From contig NZ_JADIIO010000001.1 of NCBI RefSeq assembly GCF_015594545.1, positions 248,001-312,000 on the forward strand: DNA of 64,000 nucleotides. The letters run 5' to 3'. Both the position numbers and the translations under genes were made by a program. Source of the stretch: Staphylococcus durrellii. GTDB lineage: Bacteria > Bacillota > Bacilli > Staphylococcales > Staphylococcaceae. This document shows positions 1 to 8,192 of the stretch, piece by piece (positions within the stretch are counted from its first letter, which is position 1; every line of letters begins with the position of its first letter). The notes under the pieces were generated by a model. That model was not told the DNA's origin, ran no database searches, and saw only the letters and a program-made list of their open reading frames with translations.

Positions 1-1145
1 TCGATCTTAGCGAGGTCTCCAGTTAGAAAGAAGTCATCATGGAAACTTTTAGTAGTGATTTCAGGCTTGTTCCAATATCCTGGCGTAACGTTGTTACCTC
101 TTACACCAAGCTCACCAATTTCCCCTGGTCCAACTTCATTAAAATCATCATCAAAAATGCGTATATCTGAAAAAATAACAGGATGTCCAATCGACTTAGG
201 TTTAATTTTTGAGTTGTTAACAGTATTTACAGAAACGATAGGAGCTTCAGTTAAGCCATAGCCGTTAATAAGGTCAATGTTCATATCAAGAAGTTTGGCC
301 TGTACTGCTGGTAGCGGAGGTGATCCGCCCTGAATTAAATAACGTGTACTTTGATAAGCTGCTGGATTGAAATTATCAGCCACGAGCATTGCGTATAACA
401 TTGTTGGAATAAGTAACATATAGTCGGGTTTATATTCCATCATGAGATTATTAAGTTCTTCAGCGTTAAAATAACGTTGTAAAACTAAAGTGCCGCCATT
501 AAATAATGCTGGTATCGTTAAATCGTTAAAACCAAACACGTGAAACAGCGGTAAAGCTACGATTGTCAAATCTGTAGGATAAGTAGGGTGTGTATGATTT
601 AAGATAATACCGTTACTAACAAATGAATCGTGTGAAAACATTACGCCTTTAGGTACGCCCGTAGTACCACTGGTATATAATAAAGATGCTAAATCGTCAC
701 CTTGTAATTCTACACTTTCGAATATATTGTGATGTGAAGGATCAACAATACTGTTATATTCAGATGAGTTTATATCCATATATAATAAAGATTCATCTAC
801 TTTAGTTAGTGATGATAGATGTTTTGTTTCGTAAAATATCTTTTTAACGCCTGAATCATCCACAACGGTAGAAATTTCTTCTGGGTTTAAACGCCAATTA
901 ATAGGTAAAAATACAGCACCTAATTTTATAGATGCGAATAATATATCTAAAATTGCAACGTCATTTGGAGCAAATATACCTAAAATATCCCCACGTTTAA
1001 TTCCTTGCTCACCCAAATAAGATGCTAAATTTTCTGCGCGAATATTTAATTGTTGATATGTCCACTCGGTACCTTTAGCTGGATCGATAATTGCAGGTTT
1101 CTCTTCTTCAAAATTAGCTCTCGTCTTAATCCAATCGTAATTCAT
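1..1145 (-). CDS. fadE: Acyl-CoA synthetase (AMP-binding), C-terminus cut by window edge
   Basis: Activates fatty acids to acyl-CoA with ATP through an acyl-adenylate, in the cytoplasm. About 381 N-terminal residues are visible, of a family usual near 500-550. The AMP-binding P-loop motif (YTSGTTGVPKG) and the downstream core motif (INGYGLTEAP) are both present, followed by a LTGD motif. The start ATG at 1143-1145 has an AAGGGGGT ribosome site. It lies 22 bp downstream of the CoA-transferase and is presumably co-transcribed with it. The order CoA-transferase then synthetase on one strand matches the staphylococcal fad locus, where this gene is called fadE; I use the symbol on that basis. The stop lies outside the window. 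Confidence 0.85.
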   Translation of the reverse strand, partial: MNYDWIKTRANFEEEKPAIIDPAKGTEWTYQQLNIRAENLASYLGEQGIKRGDILGIFAPNDVAILDILFASIKLGAVFLPINWRLNPEEISTVVDDSGVKKIFYETKHLSSLTKVDESLLYMDINSSEYNSIVDPSHHNIFESVELQGDDLASLLYTSGTTGVPKGVMFSHDSFVSNGIILNHTHPTYPTDLTIVALPLFHVFGFNDLTIPALFNGGTLVLQRYFNAEELNNLMMEYKPDYMLLIPTMLYAMLVADNFNPAAYQSTRYLIQGGSPPLPAVQAKLLDMNIDLINGYGLTEAPIVSVNTVNNSKIKPKSIGHPVIFSDIRIFDDDFNEVGPGEIGELGVRGNNVTPGYWNKPEITTKSFHDDFFLTGDLAKI

Positions 1146-1167
1146 AGTTTATACCCCCTTATATTGG

Positions 1168-2736
1168 TTAACTATTTCTCCCTAACGATTTGTGTAAATT
1201 ACCCCAATGTTCTTGAAACATACTAGCGTCCATTAAACCAATGTCGTTAGGAATAATTGGTTTGAATGACATATTAGCTAATATATCTCGCTCTATGTCT
1301 ACCCCTGGTGCTCTTTCGATTAATTTTAAACCTGAATTTGTAAGTTGGAATACTGCGCGTTCAGTCACATAATATACGGTTTGCCCTTTAGAAAGTGCAT
1401 ATTGGGCATTGAAATCCATATTGCGTACTTCATCTACAAATTTGGTAGGTTTGCCGTCTGCATTAATAACTAATTGATTATGTGCATAATCTAGTTGACC
1501 CCCGACAACTAAAGAGCCAGAAAAAACAATGGTATCGACGGTTTGGCTAATGTCTATAAAGCCACCGCAGCCATTTAATTTATCACCATATGAAGAGACG
1601 TTTACATTGCCGTATTGGTCAATTTCAGCAAAGCTTAAATAGGCAATGTCTAGGCCACCATTGTAAATAAAGTCCCATGTCATTTCGTGACGCATTCGAG
1701 CGCTTAAATTATAATGCATGCCCAAATAGTCATTGCTACCGATATAACCATCAAAGATGCCTGTATCGATATTTAGATGAACTAAATCTCGTACACCTTC
1801 TTCGACTAACAAGTTAGATAATTCGTTATTTATACCAAATCCGATGCTTACGACGTCACCTCGCGTTAAAAATTGTGATGACCTCCTTAAGATAATTTTG
1901 CGTGTGCTCATTTTAATGTATGGTCCAGGCATATTTGGTACTTTATAGTGTCCAGATAGTGCAGGATCATAGTAAGTTTGCACGACTTGTTTATGGTAAT
2001 GGGGATTATCATTAACCATAACGTAGTCAACAAATTCACCAGGGATAAATACGTCGTTCGGTTTGAAACTATCATCTTCAACGACGGCTTTAACTTGGAC
2101 GATTACTTTACCGTTATTTCTATGTGCTGCGGCAGCAACGCTATATGCTTCACTAAGATGTGCTTCGTGATCCATATAAATATTACCTTGACGATCTGCG
2201 TAAGTTCCTCGTAACAGGGCTACATCAACTTCAGGGAGCTGGTAAAGCAAGTATTCCTTGCCATTTACTTCCGTTAATTGTACTAAGTCCTCACTCGTTC
2301 GCTCATTTGCTTTGCCGCCCGTATATCTTGGATCAACGGTTGTATGTAAACCAATTGTCGTGATTGTTCCAGGACTTGCAAACGTTTGATTACGATAATT
2401 TGTAGTCATAACGCCTTGAGGTAAAAAGTATGCTTCCACCTCGTTGTTTTGTATTGCCGATACTGTTGTGGGTGAAGCTACAATAATGCTTAATATTAAA
2501 CGTTTTACCATATGTCGTTTAATAAATGCGTCTAAATCGACACCCTCTTCAGCGTAGTCACTAATATCATTAGCAACCATCATTGTTAAATTGTCTAGTT
2601 GTTGTGTTTCATCATGATAGTCAATAAGATGTTTTAAAATTTCTACAGGTAAATTACTTACTGACAATGCTGAAAGGGCGATGGTATCATGAGCTTTTAC
2701 TAAATTTTTTAATTCTTTAGCTGTAATAATTTTCAT
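1168..2736 (-). CDS. fadX: Acetate/propionate-type CoA-transferase (FadX-like)
   Basis: A 522-residue family I CoA-transferase that moves CoA between an acyl-CoA and a short carboxylic acid, probably releasing or recapturing short acyl groups during fatty-acid breakdown. Two fused alpha/beta halves are evident, with the motif AEIDQYGNVN and the glycine-rich NGCGGFIDI stretch typical of propionate CoA-transferases. Where those enzymes carry a catalytic Glu in an ESG motif, this one has Asp324 in DTG. The ATG at 2736 overlaps the TGA of a tiny upstream frame (ATGA), and the only strong ribosome site lies 33 nt upstream, so initiation may be coupled. First gene of the visible fad operon; a cre-like palindrome lies upstream. 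Confidence 0.85.
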   Translation of the reverse strand: MKIITAKELKNLVKAHDTIALSALSVSNLPVEILKHLIDYHDETQQLDNLTMMVANDISDYAEEGVDLDAFIKRHMVKRLILSIIVASPTTVSAIQNNEVEAYFLPQGVMTTNYRNQTFASPGTITTIGLHTTVDPRYTGGKANERTSEDLVQLTEVNGKEYLLYQLPEVDVALLRGTYADRQGNIYMDHEAHLSEAYSVAAAAHRNNGKVIVQVKAVVEDDSFKPNDVFIPGEFVDYVMVNDNPHYHKQVVQTYYDPALSGHYKVPNMPGPYIKMSTRKIILRRSSQFLTRGDVVSIGFGINNELSNLLVEEGVRDLVHLNIDTGIFDGYIGSNDYLGMHYNLSARMRHEMTWDFIYNGGLDIAYLSFAEIDQYGNVNVSSYGDKLNGCGGFIDISQTVDTIVFSGSLVVGGQLDYAHNQLVINADGKPTKFVDEVRNMDFNAQYALSKGQTVYYVTERAVFQLTNSGLKLIERAPGVDIERDILANMSFKPIIPNDIGLMDASMFQEHWGNLHKSLGRNS

Positions 2737-2759
2737 TGCATAACATCACAAGTTCTCAT
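2733..2759 (-). CDS. Candidate 8-codon leader peptide upstream of fadX
   Basis: A short frame (M R T C D V M Q stop) starts 10 nt after a strong AGGAGG (minus strand, complement of 2770-2775) and ends in a TGA that overlaps the fadX start codon by the ATGA arrangement. fadX itself has no ribosome site at normal distance. Translation of this frame could therefore deliver ribosomes to fadX by coupling. No function is known to me; it is a prediction from spacing alone. Confidence 0.5.
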   Translation of the reverse strand: MRTCDVMQ

Positions 2760-2782
2760 AGGAAGACTGCCTCCTTTCGAAT

Positions 2783-2798
2783 ATGTAAGCCCTTACAT
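2783..2798. promoter_or_regulatory. cre-like CcpA operator upstream of fadX
   Basis: Perfect 7-2-7 palindrome ATGTAAGCCCTTACAT just upstream of the fadX ribosome site. It matches the Gram-positive catabolite responsive element consensus TGWAANCGNTNWCA with one mismatch in the centre. Its position fits glucose repression of the fad operon by CcpA, known for related fad loci; binding here is inferred. Confidence 0.65.
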
Positions 2799-2949
2799 AA
2801 AATATACCATAGTGTAAAATTGATGTAAAAGTTTTAATAGTTCATAATTATAAAAACTTATAATATAAAGGGATTACTTTTCTTATTATTATAAATAACT
2901 AAGTAAGTTGTAATTTTATATTTTTTGAATAGTAGTATATTTAGCTAAC

Positions 2950-2978
2950 TTGACATAAACTACTGAAGGACATACATT
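2950..2978 (+). promoter_or_regulatory. Sigma-A promoter of the TPP riboswitch transcript
   Basis: TTGACA at 2950-2955 and TACATT at 2973-2978 are separated by 17 bp. Initiation near 2985 would place the riboswitch aptamer at the very 5' end of the transcript. Confidence 0.7.
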
Positions 2979-2995
2979 TAAAGTAATAATTAAAT

Positions 2996-3088
2996 AACCA
3001 CTAGGGGTGTCATTTTGCACTGAGATGAGGTCTTCCTCAAACCCTTTGAACCTGATCTAGTTGGAACTAGCGTAGGGAAGTGTGTTCG
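2996..3088 (+). ncRNA. TPP riboswitch (THI box)
   Basis: Contains the conserved aptamer blocks in order: an AGGGGTG strand near 3003, CTGAGATGAG at 3020-3029, CCCTTTGAACCTGATCTAGTT at about 3042-3061, and GCGTAGGGAAGTG at 3070-3082. These are the near-invariant thi-box elements that bind thiamin pyrophosphate. A rho-independent terminator follows 55 nt later and the first gene starts at 3249, so excess TPP is expected to switch the downstream pair off by premature termination. Confidence 0.93.
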
Positions 3089-3141
3089 TCAAACTGTAAT
3101 TTAAGCACTGATGCTTTATTATATATAAAGATGTATTTTTG

Positions 3142-3176
3142 ACGCGGCTTCCATAATTGGAGGTCGCGTTTTTTAT
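3142..3176 (+). terminator. Expression-platform terminator of the TPP riboswitch
   Basis: An 11-bp GC-rich stem (3142-3152 with 3159-3169, two G-T wobbles) with a six-base loop is followed by a run of T. It sits between the aptamer and the SDR gene, as expected of a transcriptional OFF switch. Confidence 0.88.
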
Positions 3177-3248
3177 TGTTTTGACACTACATAGACACGT
3201 TAACGTGGCAATTTTTAATTATAAATCTAACTATAGGAGTGAAATATT

Positions 3249-4001
3249 ATGTCGAAAGTTATTTTGGTTACGGGAAGTAGTAGAGGTTTAGGGGCAACAA
3301 TTAGTAAAACTTTAGTAAACCAAGGTAATAAAGTAATCATTAATTATTACCAAAGTAAACAAGTGGCTCAACAGTTAGTCAACGAGTTGGGTCATGATAA
3401 CGCGATTGCCATTCAAGGCGATGTAACTGAGCGTGAAGCGGTAGATAAGCTGATAGCAGAAGGAAATAAACGCTTTGGACAAATCGATGTAGTCGTAAAT
3501 AATGCTTTAGTTGATTTTAAATTCGATCCAACTGCACAACGACCTTTTACAGAATTATCATGGGAAGATTATCAACAACAAATAGATGGGACGTTAAAAG
3601 CTGCTTTTAATGTAGTTCAAAGTGTCGTGCCACAATTCAAAGAACGTAAGCAAGGCAGCATTATTAGTATTGGTACAAATTTATATCAAAATCCTGTTGT
3701 TCCTTATCACCAATATACAACTGCTAAAGCAGGATTGATTGGTTTTACACGTAATATTGCAGCTGAATTAGGTCAATACGGTATTACAGCCAATGTAGTT
3801 TCAGGTGGATTATTAAAAACAACCGACGCAAGTGCCGTTACAACTACTGAAGTATTCGACATTATTGCTCAAACGACACCGTTACGCCAGGTGACAACAC
3901 CACAAGATGTTGCGAATATGGTTGCCTTTTTAGCTTCGGAAAATGCACGCGGTATCACCGGACAAAATTACACTGTCGATGGCGGGTTAACAATGAATTA
4001 A
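3249..4001 (+). CDS. Short-chain dehydrogenase/reductase under TPP riboswitch control
   Basis: A 250-residue classical SDR that reduces or oxidises a carbonyl/alcohol group with NAD(P)(H). It has the nucleotide motif TGSSRGLG near residue 8, an NN-A motif near residue 85, and a YTTAK catalytic Tyr/Lys pair near residue 157. It resembles 3-oxoacyl-ACP reductases but stands outside any fatty-acid cluster. The start ATG has a TAGGAG site. It is followed 27 nt later by a flavin monooxygenase and preceded by a TPP riboswitch, so the pair is likely tied to thiamin supply or to salvage of a thiamin-related compound. Substrate unknown. Confidence 0.85.
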   Translation: MSKVILVTGSSRGLGATISKTLVNQGNKVIINYYQSKQVAQQLVNELGHDNAIAIQGDVTEREAVDKLIAEGNKRFGQIDVVVNNALVDFKFDPTAQRPFTELSWEDYQQQIDGTLKAAFNVVQSVVPQFKERKQGSIISIGTNLYQNPVVPYHQYTTAKAGLIGFTRNIAAELGQYGITANVVSGGLLKTTDASAVTTTEVFDIIAQTTPLRQVTTPQDVANMVAFLASENARGITGQNYTVDGGLTMN

Positions 4002-4028
4002 AAATAGTGAAGTAAAGGAGTATATTTT

Positions 4029-5324
4029 ATGGATAAACGTCAACTTCATATTGGGGTGTTATTAATTGGCTGTGGACATCATTCGGGAGCATGGTTGACG
4101 GAAGATTCTTCAGCCGAGCGTATTGGTGATATTACTTATTATCAATCATTAGCACAACTTGCAGAACGAGGTTACTTTGATGCGGTATTCTTTGCTGATA
4201 ATCAAGCCCTACAAGTAACGGACAATAGTGATATGCCATCATTTTGGTATGATCCACTAATAAATTTAACTGCCATATCTCAAGTAACTAAGCATGTAGG
4301 TTTAGTTGCAACCATTTCGAGTAGTTTTGCTAATCCATATACGGCAGCAAGGCAGTTGTTAAGCTTAGACCATATTTCAAATGGCCGTGTTGGTTGGAAT
4401 TTAGTGACTTCTATGACTGATTTAGAAGCAATGAATCATAGTATGGAGAAACTACCAAAGCATTCAGAGCGATACAGCAAAGCAGATGAATTTGCACAAG
4501 TTATGAATAAATTATTAACATCATGGGATGATAAAGCTTTAACGTATAATCGTGCTACCGGTGAGCTTATAGATGCGCAACAGGTTAAACCCATTAACTA
4601 TTCAGGAAGGCATTTTCAAGTACAGGGACCATTAACCACACCTAAAAGTCCACAAGGTAAACCAGTGGCGATGCAAGCAGGTGCATCGAATCAAGGAATA
4701 GCATTAGCTGCTAATTTTGCCGATGCTGTTTATTCAGTATCTTGGAATTTAGAGCAAGCGCGTAATTATCGACAAAAGTTAAATGCTCAATTAGAGAAGA
4801 TTCATAGACGTGATTATATAAAGGTGTTTCCTGGTTTGGTTACTTATGTAGGACGTACTTATGAAGAAGCATTAGCCAAAAAAGCCAATTTAGATAAACA
4901 GATGCCAATAGAAAAAGCATTGAAACAATTAAGCTTTTTCGTCCAACAAGATTGCTCGGCGTGGCCTTTAGATGAACCTGTTCCATCGTTACCTTCTGTA
5001 CATGAATTCGAAGGACCGATAGGGCGTTATGAAACGATTTTAACTATTATTGAAGAAAAGCAACCGACTGTACGTGAATTATTAGGATATATTAGTGCCG
5101 GTGGCGGTCATTTAACATTAATAGGCACGCCTGAACAAATCGTGGATGAGATGGAACATTGGTTTAATGATGGTGTAGCCGATGGCTTTAATTTAATGCC
5201 ACCTACGTTACCAGGAAGCTTAGAAGATTTCGTAGAATATATTGTACCTGAGCTGCAAAAACGTAACCTATATCGTCACGACTATATGACTACAACGTTT
5301 CGTGATCATTTGTCGTTGAACTAA
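4029..5324 (+). CDS. LLM-class FMN-dependent monooxygenase (NtaA/DmoA family)
   Basis: A 431-residue luciferase-like TIM-barrel monooxygenase of the nitrilotriacetate/dimethylsulfide/dibenzothiophene monooxygenase group, using FMNH2 and O2. Family features seen are an N-terminal strand (HIGVLL), the FDAVFFAD segment near residue 52, the central DHISNGRVGWNLVTS motif near residue 117, and a late GTPEQIVDEM helix. Such enzymes need an external flavin reductase; none is adjacent. A strong AAAGGAG site precedes the ATG. Co-transcription with the riboswitch-controlled SDR suggests oxidation of a thiamin-derived or sulfur/nitrogen heterocyclic compound; that is inference, not shown. Confidence 0.87.
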   Translation: MDKRQLHIGVLLIGCGHHSGAWLTEDSSAERIGDITYYQSLAQLAERGYFDAVFFADNQALQVTDNSDMPSFWYDPLINLTAISQVTKHVGLVATISSSFANPYTAARQLLSLDHISNGRVGWNLVTSMTDLEAMNHSMEKLPKHSERYSKADEFAQVMNKLLTSWDDKALTYNRATGELIDAQQVKPINYSGRHFQVQGPLTTPKSPQGKPVAMQAGASNQGIALAANFADAVYSVSWNLEQARNYRQKLNAQLEKIHRRDYIKVFPGLVTYVGRTYEEALAKKANLDKQMPIEKALKQLSFFVQQDCSAWPLDEPVPSLPSVHEFEGPIGRYETILTIIEEKQPTVRELLGYISAGGGHLTLIGTPEQIVDEMEHWFNDGVADGFNLMPPTLPGSLEDFVEYIVPELQKRNLYRHDYMTTTFRDHLSLN

Positions 5325-5414
5325 GCATTTTACTTAGTGATGGTCCAAGAATAAAATTAGTATAGCTAATCTAAGTTTGCAGAGGATGGGACATAAATAC
5401 CGATTCTCAAAATA

Positions 5415-5449
5415 AGTCTGGGATATCATATTATCTCCAGGCTCTTTTT
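5415..5449 (+). terminator. Terminator after the SDR-monooxygenase operon
   Basis: Imperfect stem (5415-5425 with 5432-5443, one bulge) followed by TCTTTTT. It forms part of a dispersed intergenic repeat that also occurs, inverted, near 50.2 kb. Confidence 0.7.
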
Positions 5450-5514
5450 ATGTTGACAGTAGATGACTGAATAGAAACTGAGCTTGTACCAAGTTTTTCA
5501 AACTAGATTTATAG
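5415..5514 (-). repeat. Dispersed intergenic repeat, copy A
   Basis: Read on the minus strand, this stretch matches 50146-50252 on the plus strand: a hairpin ending in AGTCATCTACTG, a short AT-rich linker, then a terminator-like hairpin beginning AGCCTG. The match is imperfect but runs along the whole unit, including the GCTTGTA-CAAG core. It looks like a family of structured intergenic elements rather than a gene. Confidence 0.65.
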
Positions 5515-5634
5515 CAATAAAATAAAGTCCTTAGTTTTAATATGAATTTATGAAAAAAGTAAATATTTATTCTGATTTAGTAAAAATAATGTTTCTTAAT
5601 AACTATATAATTGAATAATATGATTTAGATATCT

Positions 5635-5729
5635 CGATGTTTTAGTATTTGCGCGATGTTTTAGTATTTGCGCGATGTTTTAGTATTTGCGCGATGTTTT
5701 AGTATTTGCGCGATGTTTTAGTATTTGCG
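5635..5729. repeat. Five exact 19-bp tandem repeats
   Basis: The unit CGATGTTTTAGTATTTGCG occurs five times head to tail at 5635, 5654, 5673, 5692 and 5711 without a mismatch. It lies 180 bp upstream of an amino-acid permease. There are no spacers, so it is not a CRISPR array. It may be a variable-number repeat or a multimeric binding site. Confidence 0.95.
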
Positions 5730-5831
5730 TAATGAAATTAATAATAAGTAGAAAGTATTTGCTACGCTTGTTATTTTAAAATAAATTAAGCAGTTTGCAG
5801 TAAATCATAGATTCAATACATTTATAATTTT

Positions 5832-5843
5832 CGGAATATTCCG
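5832..5843. promoter_or_regulatory. 12-bp perfect palindrome, candidate operator
   Basis: CGGAATATTCCG is self-complementary and lies 66 bp upstream of the permease start, in the zone where a promoter or operator is expected. No regulator can be assigned from the sequence. Confidence 0.35.
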
Positions 5844-5909
5844 CTTATTATGTTGAGATATTTATTCACATACATAGATTAATTTCACAGCAAGAAAGGA
5901 ACAACAACT

Positions 5910-7304
5910 ATGAATATATTAAGAAAAAAGGATATCACTGCAGTAATTTCTCAAAAACACTCCAAATTAAGAAAGAGTATGAATACATTTGATTTAGTTT
6001 TCTTAGGTATAGGAGCTATTATTGGGACAGGGATCTTTGTTTTAACTGGGACAGGTGCTTTAAAAGCCGGTCCGGGTCTGATGTTGTCATTTATAATTGC
6101 AGCTTTAGCATGTTTATTTACTGCTTTATGTTATGCAGAGTTCGCTTCAATGGTGCCAATTTCTGGTTCAGCGTATACGTATACCTATACAACATTAGGA
6201 GAGATTTTCGCTTTTATCATTGGTTGGGATTTGGCTCTAGAATATATGTTAGGTGTTAGTACTGTTTCAGTTGGCTGGTCCGGGTACTTCAATTCGCTAT
6301 TGGTAGGTTTAGGTATACATATTCCTGAACAACTAACTGCGCCTCTCGGAGTCAACACAGCTAATAATGAGAAAGGGATATTCAATTTACCTGCTTTTAT
6401 TATTGTCATGTTAGTTACAACACTTATTTCTATAGGTATTAGAGAGACGAAAAAAGTAAATAATATAATGGTTTTAATAAAAGTTGCTGTAATATTATTG
6501 TTTATTGTTGTTGCAATATTTTATGTTAAACCAAATAATTTAACTCCATTTTTACCTTATGGTTTTTCAGGTGTCTTTGCTGCAGCAGCAACAGTATTTT
6601 TTGCATTTATAGGTTTTGATGCTGTTTCATCTAGCGCAGAAGAAACGATCAACCCTGCTAAGACTATGCCTAAGGGGATAATAATTTCTTTAGTTATTTG
6701 TACAATTTTATATGTTTGTGTTTCATTAATAATGACTGGTGTTGTACCGTTTAAAATGTTTGCTAATTATGAAGCCCATCCTATTTCGGCAGTGTTAAAA
6801 TACACGAATCAAAATTGGATATCTGGCGTCATTGATGTAGGTGCTATTCTTGGTATGACTACAGTTATGTTAGTAATGTTATATGGTCAAACGAGAGTTG
6901 CGTACGCAATGTCTAGAGACGGACTAATACCTAAAGTTTTTTCAACTATTAATAATAAAACAAATACACCATTTATTGCCACATGGATATTTGGTATATC
7001 AGCTGGTTTATTAGGCGCTCTTTTTTCTATAGAAACATTGTCAGAGATGGTAAGTATAGGTACGTTATCAGCATTCATATTAGTATCTGTATCTATTTTG
7101 ATTTTACGTAAGACATCACCTAATATAGAAAGGAAATTTAAATGCCCATTAGTACCAATAGTACCGATTCTATCCATTTTCTTCTGTGCATTTCTAATTT
7201 TGAATTTAGATATCACTACTTGGATTAGATTTGTGGTTTGGTTAATATTAGGATTTATAATTTACTTTAGTTTTTCAATTAGAAATTCAAAATTAAATGC
7301 TTAA
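5910..7304 (+). CDS. APC-family amino-acid permease
   Basis: A 464-residue membrane transporter of the amino acid-polyamine-organocation superfamily, closest in appearance to the CAT/YfnA group with about 12 membrane segments. The signature IGAIIGTGIFVLTG is at residues 36-49 in TM1. The TM6 region carries FFAFIGFDAVSS, the helix-break typical of the LeuT fold. Expected to import an amino acid by cation symport; substrate not readable. A strong AAAGGA site precedes the ATG. It is monocistronic, with upstream tandem repeats and palindrome, and a hairpin terminator separates it from a convergent exporter gene. Confidence 0.85.
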   Translation: MNILRKKDITAVISQKHSKLRKSMNTFDLVFLGIGAIIGTGIFVLTGTGALKAGPGLMLSFIIAALACLFTALCYAEFASMVPISGSAYTYTYTTLGEIFAFIIGWDLALEYMLGVSTVSVGWSGYFNSLLVGLGIHIPEQLTAPLGVNTANNEKGIFNLPAFIIVMLVTTLISIGIRETKKVNNIMVLIKVAVILLFIVVAIFYVKPNNLTPFLPYGFSGVFAAAATVFFAFIGFDAVSSSAEETINPAKTMPKGIIISLVICTILYVCVSLIMTGVVPFKMFANYEAHPISAVLKYTNQNWISGVIDVGAILGMTTVMLVMLYGQTRVAYAMSRDGLIPKVFSTINNKTNTPFIATWIFGISAGLLGALFSIETLSEMVSIGTLSAFILVSVSILILRKTSPNIERKFKCPLVPIVPILSIFFCAFLILNLDITTWIRFVVWLILGFIIYFSFSIRNSKLNA

Positions 7305-7338
7305 GTGATAGTTTGCAACAAAAACACTTAATATTAAA

Positions 7339-7377
7339 AAGGGAGTTAATCCATGACACACGTGTATTAACTCCCTT
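7339..7377. terminator. Bidirectional terminator between permease and LysE-type exporter
   Basis: Perfect 12-bp stem AAGGGAGTTAAT / ATTAACTCCCTT with a 15-nt loop, between convergent genes. A-rich sequence precedes it, which serves minus-strand transcripts. Confidence 0.75.
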
Positions 7378-7387
7378 AGTTATGCGC

Positions 7388-8008
7388 TTAATGAACAATT
7401 ATTTTTATTATATTTTTAAGGATAAGAATGGCAATAATTATTATAATGCAGCTGGAAAGTTTATTAACGATAATGATATATTTTCCTGTCTTATCTATGG
7501 AACCTAGCATTTTACCTGCTACTGCTAAAAATATAAACCAAAGCCAAGAAACAGCAATCGTTGCCAAACTAAATAATACTTTGTCACCATGTGAATAGAG
7601 CGCAGCGTTCGTACCAATAACACCTATTGTATCCATGATGGCATGTGGATTTAGCAACGATACAGATAAGGCGAAACCAATTTGTTTTTTACTACTTAAT
7701 GGATCGAAATGTTCTAAATTAGCGGGGACTTCGTGCAATAAAGACCATGCCATATAAAGTAAAAATATTAAGCCCACGATATAGACAATCAATTGTAAAA
7801 TTGGAAATGATACTAGAACTACTGAGACGCCAAGGACAGCTAGACTAATGAGTAAAGTATCGGACAAACTAGCAGTAATAATAACGGGGGCAGCTTTTAT
7901 TAAACTTTTATGATTAGCTCCTTGGTTAAATACAAATACATTTTGGGCACCCAAAGGTAATATCAAACCTAACGATAATAAAATTCCGTGAATAATAGGT
8001 TGTAGCAT
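7388..8008 (-). CDS. LysE/ArgO-family amino-acid exporter
   Basis: A 206-residue membrane protein of the LysE family with about six hydrophobic segments. The family motif GAQNVFVFNQG is at residues 20-30 and the NPHAIMDTIGVIG motif lies near residues 116-128; both are typical of basic amino-acid exporters such as ArgO/LysE. The ATG is preceded by AGGAG. It is divergent from a MocR-type regulator 184 bp away, a common arrangement in which the regulator controls the exporter. Cargo is probably lysine or arginine by family, but unproven here. Confidence 0.85.
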   Translation of the reverse strand: MLQPIIHGILLSLGLILPLGAQNVFVFNQGANHKSLIKAAPVIITASLSDTLLISLAVLGVSVVLVSFPILQLIVYIVGLIFLLYMAWSLLHEVPANLEHFDPLSSKKQIGFALSVSLLNPHAIMDTIGVIGTNAALYSHGDKVLFSLATIAVSWLWFIFLAVAGKMLGSIDKTGKYIIIVNKLSSCIIIIIAILILKNIIKIIVH

Positions 8009-8192
8009 AAATCAATCGCTCCTATAATTTAATTTCTTCATTAAACCAACCACTTCAGTGCAACAAAGCGCAACTTTTACAATAGATAAAAGTCAAACTG
8101 ACGTTAATGTTTGTACCTATGCTATAATAATTTTTACTTTACGTAACCATCCAGTTAAAAAATAAAAAACCAACCAGATGAGAGTTGATACT

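Noticed and set aside
5635-5729. CRISPR array
   Set aside because: 19-bp units are directly adjacent without spacers and no cas gene is near.
7313-7507. 64-residue frame after the permease
   Set aside because: Runs through a terminator hairpin and over the end of the LysE gene on the other strand.
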